Source: Flaveria trinervia
Taxonomy: Eukaryota; Streptophyta; Magnoliopsida; Asterales; Asteraceae
Reading direction: 5' to 3'
Assembly: GCA_025506515.1 (NCBI GenBank)
Contig: CM046454.1
Location: 33,096,465 to 33,160,464, forward strand
DNA: 64,000 nucleotides
Positions within the stretch are counted from its first letter, which is position 1, and every line of letters begins with the position of its first letter. Shown in pieces: positions 55,670-64,000 of this stretch. Under the pieces are notes generated by a model that worked only from the letters and a program-made list of their open reading frames with translations, made no database searches and was not told the origin of the DNA. The position numbers were made by a program, and so were the translations under genes.

Positions 55670-57326
55670 ATGGCACTAAACCTTCAGCATAACCAAGTCA
55701 CACTCCTTGACTTTTCCAATGATGTTGACTTCTCTAAAATCATCTCCTTCCTACTCAATCAACCTACTAGAATGCCCTAATTCTTAACCCCATTGTTTAC
55801 TCGAACCACATGGCAAAATTTTGGGGAAACAGTCAGATTCAAACCATGAATGGAGTTAGGGTTATTAGGTAGAGCATTTGTGGTCAGGAATTGATCATAT
55901 CTGAACAAATCATCAGGGAGCATCTAGAGCTTCATGATGTGGGATGTCCTACGGATTCTCAAATTCAAAGCTACATGGTACATATATCTAGATTGGATAT
56001 GGTGGTGATGTGAGCAGGTCAACTGTGTACAAGTTCAATTTTTCTTACAACTTGAAGTTCCTACTTCACATGCTCCTTCACTGTCTATTAAACAAGTCTG
56101 AAGATGGGATCAAATTCCCTATGAACTAGGATGCCTAGTTCACGGGTTGGGAAAAGGTCCCAGATTCAACTACTCAAGGTTTGTGTTGACCAAACTCATA
56201 GGAAACCTTCAAAAGGAAACATATTATATGTATCCCCGGTTCATTTAGCACATAATCAATTATAAGTTGACCCCAGTAATCTTGTCAGTGTAGCTGCTCT
56301 ACTAGTCCCTCATATGAGGTCAACCATCTTCAAGATGCTTAAGAGGGTGTCCACCAACTTTTTTTTGGAAGACATACTAAGTTTCTTCCAGGTATGAGTG
56401 AGCCAATGGCTCCTAGTGACATCCTTGCTAACCCCACAGGTGATGAACCCACACCAGCAATAACCTCCACAATGCCAAATCTACCTTCCCATCGCATCAA
56501 ACTTACTTATTAGAGACGTTTCAAACAAAACCTTGTTCAATCTCCTCTGATTGAACAAGTCCCCCCTGTTCAATTCAAAAAGGCTAGAGTGAAAACATGG
56601 GCTCCCACTCAGTCTGAGGTCTCACCTTCCATCATGATAGCCTTAATTCCATTAGACATTGATAAATGTCCTAGGTCATTAGGCATAACTTCAAATCCTT
56701 TACAGACCTTTTAATAAGAACTACTAAGGAAATCATGTCTCTTCAAGGCCATAAGGTTGATCCACAACATCTACCTAATGATCAATTGAGCCTAGAGAGA
56801 TCTCTGATTACTAGCCTCCGTTAGCAAATCCCAACTAAGGTGAGTCCTACTGATGTAGAATGGACTCATGTAGATTCAGTTGACATTATTAAAGGTGCCT
56901 CAATTGACCCGTAGAACAGTGGTAATATCTTAGAGACTGAATCTACGACAACCATGCCCTTTGATGACTCTGAAAGAGACTTCATTAAGCAAGGGAAACC
57001 AGGGCGCCAAGAAACCACAACTAGTGGTGAGGATGAACATACTAGGTATTTTACCTTATCTCCGTATGATTCTTCTAAAGAAGATAAGGGAAGTATGCAA
57101 CTTATTTTTAGAGACCTACTATCTAATGTCTCAAATCAGGAACTCAGGTTTAAGACTTCAGAGGATAGGTCTTCCACTCAGCAACTTGAGATTGAAAATC
57201 TCAAGGCCAAACTAGCTGAGAAATAGACTGAGAGATCTCATAGGCACGTACCAATTCAAGTCTTTTTGACCTCTTCCTCTAGCTCATCAAGCTTGCAAGA
57301 TGATGCTACCAAAAAAGTGAGAATTG
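55670..57326 (+). pseudogene. C5 ORF3, cut by C6
   Basis: It starts MALNLQHNQVTLLDFSNDVD at 55670. The N-terminal domain is readable across stops: FSKIISFLLNQPTRMP, then a segment equivalent to C6's YSNHMAEF...ELIISEHTIREHLELHD. Many stops follow. Frame 56954-57226 is a conserved acidic/coiled-coil part (MPFDDSERDFIKQGKPGRQE). The element is broken at 57326, directly before the C6 LTR. Alignment with C6 ORF3 (62368-60615) supports the reading. Function unknown. Confidence 0.72.
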
Positions 57327-58193
57327 CAGGATCAGGTTTTGTCACTAAAAACTTGTTTTCTCTCAAACTCACTTAAACACACTTGGTAAGATGATGCAAA
57401 AGCTCTCTAAGAGTTGATAATAATATATTAAGTAACTAAGAACATAAGAACATAATTTTCAAGGTGCTTGTATATATTACTTCTCAACTCAGAGTATTAC
57501 AAAACTCTTACAAGCATGTTACATGAGTTACAATAAGAAACTATATATAATATCACCTAGAATCAGATATACATAGATACCAATTGGAAACTTATGACTA
57601 AAGCAAATACTAAAATATTAAAGACAAGGTATCTTAGATAAAATATTATCTAAAAGAAGGTAGTCATGACATGTCCATGACTTACCTTTTGTCACTAACT
57701 AAAGTTGGTAACTATACTAACTGATAAAAGGTGAATAGTGGAATAAAGTATGGTTAACTGCATGGGTGTGGGAAAGCACCATGCTGTATCTTAGAGATTT
57801 GTAGCAGAGTGCCAAAAGGATCATACTTATGTCCACTGGTTCATAGTAGGTTTTTCCGAAGGTTAACCAGCTTTAGAAGAACTTGTTCTTCCAAAGCCAC
57901 TTATACTTCAGAAGAGGTTACTTCTTCCAAGGCTTAAGGCTTACTTCAGTTCTTTATGCTTTGGAAGTCATTGTCTTGGTTTCTTTTAAGTCTAAGACTT
58001 CAGAAGAGAGAAGACTTTGTCTTAGGAATTTGTAGTTTTCCATCGGAAGATTCTTTGGACATAATCTTTGGAAGTTCTGTCTTTGCCTTCGGATGTTCTT
58101 GACTTAGCTTCAAAAGAACTTTATTAGTTGCCCCAAAATTATCTAAGTGTTTGGTTTTGATTTCACTAGCCTTTCTAGATCCAACAAACTCCC
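57327..58193 (-). repeat. C6 3' LTR
   Basis: 867 bp. On its own strand it starts TGTTGGATC (58193) and ends TGATCCTGCA (57327), like the ends of the C1/C3 LTRs. TATATATAG occurs at about 57550-57541. Many TTCGGAAG, CTTTGGAAG and CTTCAGAAG-type words lie at 57850-58110. The flank GAGAA at 57322-57326 would be half of the target duplication; the other half is outside the window. Confidence 0.88.
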
Positions 58194-58208
58194 CCTAGGC
58201 CGATGCTA
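58194..58208 (-). other. C6 polypurine tract
   Basis: GGCCTAGGGGGAGTT on the minus strand directly precedes the LTR. Confidence 0.88.
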
Positions 58209-61200
58209 CCAAAACCTCACTTATTCCTAGTTCTTAAAACCTTTAGCACCAGGAACCAAAGATATTTATCTATTTCTTTATTCTTCCCTGAAGTAGTGTT
58301 GAGAAGCTTTTATAAATCATTCGTGGATAGGAGATCCAGTCTGTCACTTTGAATGATGTGCACCCTTTATGTGACCTTCTAAAGAAAGTTAGTTGATGGT
58401 AGTTGTAATCATATTCCTATCTAACTATGCACTCCATTTCCCAACCTTCAACCATTTGAAGAAAGGCTTTGCCTTTGGTTGCTGATCCTTCTTTTTCATC
58501 CTTCTCTCTCTACTTCAACTCTTCTTCATTCTTGGTCGTAGTAGTTTGCTCAGCCAGATGAAGATTGCTTAGATGATTTCTGATATGAGCAACTATCTCA
58601 GAGTTGGACGGGTTGGAGAATGGCTTCTCTGCTAGCTCAGTAATGTCAAACCTGCTTAAGTGTAGTAGAGATGAGGCATTAACCTGTTTTTTTCACCATT
58701 CTTTCTCTCAACAACAAAGTTGTGAGAAGAGTCTTCAAACCTCCACTGGATGATCTTCTTTCTTGGCACAAAGGGCTGACTTGGTACTCTATCCACTTTA
58801 TTTGCATCCAATAGAGTCACTAGCCTTCTTCTTAGCTTCTTCTCTTCTTCATTTAGTGAAATGAAGTTGAGGCCAAGGAGCTTAACAACTTGGTCCAATG
58901 TTCCTCAACATAGGTTAGCTTCATAGATCCTCCTTATAAGTAATGTCCCTCAAGGTTTTACATTTAGTGAGCTTTATCTTGATCTCCTTAAACTCTTCCA
59001 AGGAGAGATGTTTGAAAGGCTAAGGGGATGGTTTGGGTGGTTGTTGGGTAAGTAGGGGTGTTTGGGTTTTGGGAAGTGTCTTGGGTTTGAGGATGGGTAG
59101 TTGAGGTGGTTGTGGTGAGGAAGAACGTATGGAGGATGGTGTGGGTTCAGGAGTGAATAGTTTAGATGTAGGTTCAGTTTTGATGGGAAAAAGGAAATGG
59201 ATTGGTTCAGGTTGAGGTTGGGTTGAGGTGTTGGTTTGAAAATCATCCCATGCTCCCTTCTATACATATCTTTCCTTTTCCCTGAGTGAATGCCAGCTTT
59301 GATATCACTGACATGTCATTGCAGGGTCTTCCCAGACATAGGACCCACCTATCTGCCATAGAACCCATTAGCTTTTAGATAATCCTTCATCCAGGCTTTA
59401 TAACCTATCTTCTTAATAGCAGTGAGTCCAGCTTCTTCCTCCTTCTTCTTCTCCCTTAGTTTCTTACTTGAAGCTTTCTTTCTCTCTTTCTCCATTTGAT
59501 CTTGCTCTTTCTTGAAAAGCAACAAGATTGTGTCATTATTGTGAGGAGTCAATTCCTCTAGATAGAATCCCCGGAGCTCAGGAAAGATATCCTTTCAGTC
59601 CTTAGCTGTAGATCAACCTCTCTTTTCTTTCTCTCCCTTTCATCCTCTAAGGCCAACCTTGTTGCTTCCTTTTTTTGATCAATTTGCAGCAGGGTTGCCT
59701 TCTCTAACTCAATTAACTACTCTAATGGTAGAAGGAGCACATCTTCATTAACAGCTCCAAGATTGAACAATCTATAAATGATTTCCAATCTTTTTCTATT
59801 GTTGATAGCCTCTTGGTTGGTTGCAGCTGCTTGGCTACTAGCATCTAGCAACTTCCCAATTGGGAGTCTACCTTTTCTCTTCAGCTTCTCTAACCTTTGT
59901 TCCTCTAGAAGCTCTTCCTCAGTCATCTTACTCTTCCCTTTGGTTTCTTCAAAAGCTCTAGACTTTGGAGATTCTTGAATAGAGGTTTCAGGTTTAGAGG
60001 TTTCAAGTTTAGAGGTGGCGACTTGAGCATGTGTTAGTGATGTTGTTTGAGTGAGGGGTCGGTGGAGAAAATCCTCATTGTTCAACTTAGATACTAGTTC
60101 TAAAATTGCATCTGCGATAACTAGATCCTCAGATAAAGATAATAACCCTTTCGCAACTTCCATATCAGCTTCGGAAGAATGAAATGGTTCTTTCGAGGCT
60201 TTGACTTCAGCTTCGGAAGTCTATGGCAATGCACTCTTTGTCCCAACTGTTTCAGTTCCTGGATAATCAGTCTCCATTTCCCCTTTGAGATCAATCTCAG
60301 GTTCCATGCAAACCTTAGGTTGAAAAACTTCTTGGACAGTGGTAGAACTGCATTCAATCTCTAAAGCTCTTCAGGTCCAAAGTATGCCACACCAATATTA
60401 GGGCTTGATTGTTAAATGGAAGATCCAATCAAGAACTTGGAAAAGAACCTGTTTAGATCTTGGAGCATCCTTTGATCCATTTGAATAAAAATTGGTGGAT
60501 GTCTGGGAAAAATTGTTGCTTGTTGAGCTGGGTATCTTCAAGTTAAGGTTGTTAAGCCTAGACTTTATGGTTCCTCTAATGTTTGTCTCTAAACACTCTC
60601 CCTTTTTTTGGTAGTATCATCCTAAGAGCTTGATGAGCTAGAGGAAGAGGTTAAGGAAACCTGAATGGGTACATGCCTAACAGATCTCTTAATCTATTTC
60701 TCAGCTAGTTTGGCCCTGAGACTTTCAATCTCAAGTTGTTGAGTGGCAAACCTATATTTTAAAGTATTAACCTTTGTAAGAAGATTTGATACATTAGAAA
60801 GTAGGTCTTGAATAATGAGTTTCAAAGTTCCCTCATCTTTTTTGATGAATCATGGGGAGATGAGGTAACATAACTAGTATGATCACCCTCACCACCATAT
60901 GTGGTTTCTTGGCACCCTGGTTTCCCCTGCCTAATGATGTCTCTTTCAGAGTCGTCAATAAGCATGGTTGCAATAGATTCAGTCTCAGGTATGTTATAAC
61001 TGTCTTGAGGGTCCAATAAGGCTCCTTTAGTAGTGGCAGCTAAATCCACATGAGTCCCCTCCATATTAGTGGGACTCACCTCAGTTTGGGTTTTCTAATG
61101 GGGGCTAGAGATAAGAGGTCTCTCTAGGCTCTATTGATCCTTGAGAGGGTTTTGTGGATCAACTTCATTGCCTTGAAGAGACAAAATCTCTTCATTAGTT

Positions 61201-62368
61201 TCGGTAAGAAGGTCAGTAAAGGATAGGGAGGTTAAGCCTAATGACCCGGGACTTTGGCCAATGTCTATTGGCATTGAGCCTATAAGAAGATTGTCCCTTT
61301 TTGATTGCTCAGGAGAGTATAAAGACTTTTCCTGGGGGGTGTCAGCTTGGGTTTTGGGCTCTTGGGTTTTAGACTGAGGAAACTAAAAACCCATATTGAG
61401 GTCGTTAGTGAAGGAAGGTGGGACCTCTGACTGAGTGGGAGCCTATGTTTCCACTTCTTTTTGGTTTGAACCTGAGGGACTTGTTCAATAAAAATAGATT
61501 GAACAAGGGTTTGTTTGGTACGTCTCTAGTATGTTATTTTGATGGGTTGAGAAGGTAGGTTTGCCATTATGAGGGTTGTTGTTGGTGTGCGTACATCACC
61601 TATTAGGTTAATAGGGATGTCAGTAGGAGCTATGTGCTTAATCATACTTGTAAGAAGTGGAGTATATCTTCCGGTGAAGTTAGTGGACATCATCTTTAGA
61701 ATCTTGAAGATGATCGGCCTCATGTGAGGGACTGGCAGAGCAGTTGCACAGACAATCTTGCTTTGGTCCAACTCATAGTTGATGAAGTGCTAAATGATCC
61801 TAGGATACATATAGAATGTCTCCCTTTGAAGATTGGTCATCAAACTGGTTAGCACAAATCTGGAAAATTGAATCTAATGCCTCTTAAAAACTCATAAGCT
61901 AGGCATCCTAGTTCATATGGGATTTGATCCCAACCCCTTGACTTGTTTGACAAACAGTGAAGGACAATGTGTAGCAAGAACTTCCATTGGTATGAAAAGT
62001 TGAACTTGTAAATCGTGGACCTGCTAACATCACTTCCATATCATATTAAAGTAAATATTTTGTGAATGTCTATCGTGGGAAACTCTATAGGAGAACCTTC
62101 ATCATGGAGCTCCAGATGCTCCCTGATGGTGTGTTCAGAAATAATCAACTCCTGACCACAAATGTTCAACTTCCGAACCCTAACTCCGTTCAGGGTAGTA
62201 ATCTGTGTGTTCCCCCGAAATTCAGCCATGTGGTTTGAATACACGGTGGGGTTGTAGTTAGGGTTATGAAGTAGTTGACTGGGTTAGGAAGGAGATGATT
62301 TCAGAGAAGTCAACATCCTTTGATGAATCCAAGAGTGCAACTTGATTGTGTTAAGGGTTAAGTGCCAT
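58209..62368 (-). pseudogene. C6 ORF3: accessory ORF downstream of pol (broken)
   Basis: The ATG is at 62368; the N-terminal domain reads best in 62244-62041 (MYSNHMAEF, ELIISEHTIREHLELHDEG). 61771-61526 and 61079-60822 (DDSERDIIRQGKPG, shared with C5) follow. Downstream are 60163-59717, a K/E-rich region with KLKRKGRLPIGKLLDA, and 59552-59349, a strongly basic coiled coil (KERKKASSKKLREKKKEEE). Then come a Pro/Asn-rich part (59267-58974) and 58898-58656, with LRRRLVTLLDANKVDRVP and a WRFEDSSHNFVVERKNGEK segment like the C2 ORF3 C-terminus. The true end between 58650 and 58209 is obscured by stops. The basic clusters suggest nuclear entry; no membrane helix is evident. Confidence 0.7.
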
Positions 62369-63016
62369 TTTTGGTGAGAAGGAGAGCAGTAAGCTTGAGA
62401 TTAGGTAAAGTAACAGCGAAGAAAACTTTTGGGTGAGGTAATTGGTAAAAGATTAAAATGGGAGAGCCGTAAGTATTTAAATGGGTGAAATTGGCGGATG
62501 GATAAGGTGAAATGATGGTTTGGGGTATGATGTGACAGGGGCGGTAAGGGTTAAATCCATTTAACAATTCCAACATCATTAAGAAGATCTTTACCTTTTA
62601 CAATGTGGGGCCCAAAAGATTCCATGGCACAATATGGTTTTCTTCTAAGTATAAATCATTTCTGAAGATAATTTTCTTTCGAAGCCAATCTTACTTCCGA
62701 AGGTAATCTTACTTCCGAAGGTAAATTCCTTACTTTCGAGAGTAAAGTTGCCTTTCGAGTGAAAGAGTTCATAAGCATCGAAAGTAGATCTGATATGGTA
62801 TCAATTGTTTCTTCTGAGACTAAAACTCTTCCAAGAAAAAGATTTCCCTTGGAGAAATTTTTCTTTGGAAGATATATTTGATATCTTCCGAGGGGTAATT
62901 CCTCTTGGGAAGAATTTGTGCTTAGAGAAATTTCAAAGAAAAACCTTTTGCAACAGGGGTTAGATTGTTTTGACAAAGATAAGATATATTTTGAAAAGGT
63001 TTTCAAATAAGATAGA
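62369..63016 (-). promoter_or_regulatory. C6 RNaseH-ORF3 spacer with LTR-type motif array and TATA-like box
   Basis: Between 62650 and 62960 there are repeated TTACTTCCGAAGGTAA words (two adjacent near 62690-62722), TTTCGAAG, TTTCGAGAG, CTTTGGAAG and CTTCCGAGG. These are the words of the C6 LTR. On the minus strand CATTTAAATACTT near 62485-62473 is TATA-like, about 110 bases before the ORF3 ATG, then a C/T-rich leader. The order matches C5. Confidence 0.6.
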
Positions 63017-64000
63017 CTAATCAATGTTTATCATCCCAACAGCCATAGTGATATTGTTCATCTGAATCAACTTTGATTAGCTTAATCAGATTTTTCTCAT
63101 GAATATCTCTAATGAAATGGTCCTAATATCAATATGCTTTGAGTGCTTGACTGGAATTTCAATAATGGAGATAGCATTGTTGTTGTCAATATGGATAGGA
63201 GTGCTCATGAAGTTGAATACGTAGTCTGACATCTAGTTTTGAATCCACAGCAGCTGAGCATAGCAACTAGCAGTAGCAATGTAATAAACTTCAGTAGTTG
63301 ATATTGAGGCACAGGATTGCTTCTTGCATTGCCAGGAGATGATCCTTCCACCAAGAAATGGACATCCTCCTTATGTGGATTTCTTATTGATATTCCAGCC
63401 ACCATAGTCACTATGAGAATAGCCATTGAGATTGAAATTGCAGTTCCTTGAAAATAGAGACCTAGTTTAGGTGCTCCTTTGAGGTATATAAGGATTCTCT
63501 TGGCAACAACTAGGTGAGACTCCTTTGGACCAGTCTGATATTTTGCACAAATTCTTTTTGCAAACATGATATCAGGTCTACTTGCTCAGAGATACATCTG
63601 AGACCCAATAATTGCCCTATACTAATATTAATCAGTATCCTCTCCGTTAGAGTCAGGACAAAGATTGTGATTTTGGGGTATAGGAGTTTTTGTTGGCTTA
63701 CAATCTTCCATATGAAATATCTCCAATATGTTAGATACATATTTGGATTGGTTGATAAAGAATCTTTCCTTTGTTTGCTTTATCTGAATTCCAAGGAAAA
63801 AGTCCACTTTTACCATGGAACTCATATCAGATTTCTTCTTCATAATGCACTGAAAGTCTCTACATACTTGGTCATTTGAAGAACCAAATATGATGTAATC
63901 AACATAGACTTGGATGAGAAAAATATCCTTCACACACTTAGTCTTATAAATGGTACCTTGGGTATCACCATTCTTCATGATAATTTGAGACAAACTCTCA
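63017..64000 (-). pseudogene. pol: C6 pol: end of reverse transcriptase and RNase H
   Basis: Frame 63993-63628 has the RT palm with YVDYIIFGSS, the second catalytic Asp changed to Tyr (codon 63897-63895). It then has MVKVDFFLGIQIKQT and a NQSKYVSNIL segment. 63567-63205 continues with RICAKYQTGPKESHLVVAKR before a frameshift inside RNase H. The domain's end (HIDNNNAISI, KHSKHIDIR) lies in other frames. The stop TAG at 63019-63017 follows the GMINID end. Confidence 0.88.

Larger units (their letters stand above)
50339..57326 (+). mobile_element. C5: outermost Ty1/copia element, partial
   Basis: C5 is seen from mid-gag to ORF3. Its 5' part should lie left of the window beyond C4, and its 3' end right of C6. 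The order is gag, acceptor-like junction, PR-IN, RT-RNaseH, spacer and ORF3. It is the most decayed copia copy here, as expected of the host of four further nesting levels. It is of the same family as C6. Confidence 0.85.
57327..64000 (-). mobile_element. C6: Ty1/copia element of the C5 family, partial
   Basis: On the minus strand: RT from the window edge, RNase H, spacer, ORF3, purine tract and 3' LTR (58193-57327). It lies in reverse orientation in the ORF3 of its relative C5. The 5' half is beyond the right edge. ORF3 and pol are split into several frames. Confidence 0.9.

Overview
The window is plant nuclear DNA made almost wholly of nested LTR retrotransposons. No host gene, rRNA, tRNA or CRISPR array was found. 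The elements are Ty1/copia of a SIRE/Maximus-like layout (gag, pol, then an extra sense ORF before the 3' LTR) and one Ty3/gypsy chromovirus of Tekay/Del type. The primer-binding sites match or resemble plant initiator Met-tRNA. A dicot is likely. The extra ORF resembles accessory ORFs I recall from Asteraceae elements, so an asterid is my guess, with low confidence.

Layout, outermost to innermost. C5 (copia, +) is the oldest host: it is seen from mid-gag at 50339 to its ORF3 at 57326 and is open on both sides. C4 (copia, -; 45894-50338) appears to sit in C5's gag. G1 (gypsy, +; 594-45893) appears to sit in C4's pol. Three elements sit in G1. X is an LTR end at 1-593, in the first part of G1's 5' LTR. 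C1 (copia, +; 903-9127, duplication TTAAA) is in the same LTR. C2 (copia, +; 11662-39221, duplication TAAAG) is in G1's gag. C3 (copia, -; 14536-27278) sits inside C2's gag, within the second copy of a 298-bp tandem duplication. C6 (copia, -; 57327 to beyond the window) separately interrupts C5's ORF3.

All coding regions are decayed by stops, frameshifts and deletions, but the designs can still be compared across copies. Three points recur. (1) At the gag-pol boundary all five readable copia copies carry a splice-acceptor-like module directly after the gag stop: CTAAC/CTAAT, a T-rich tract, then CAG or TAG before GG. The gag-to-pol frame offset is not conserved. (2) Every copia element with a readable 3' half has a long accessory ORF (ORF3) after RNase H. 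It has a related N-terminal domain, coiled coils and basic NLS-like clusters, and no evident membrane segment. (3) The spacer between RNase H and ORF3 carries the same short motif array as that lineage's own LTR, often palindromic, followed by a TATA-like box. The motif differs between lineages: CAGTAGTT/AACTACTG in C3, CCGCATTTG/CAAATGCGG in C2, TTCCGAAG-like in C5/C6. G1 has an LTR array but no ORF3, and I saw no internal echo in it.

The working hypothesis is that ORF3 is transcribed from its own LTR-like internal promoter. Its product may act on the lineage-specific motif array, for example as a regulator or anti-silencing factor. This is inference; the arrays, boxes and ORFs are visible directly.
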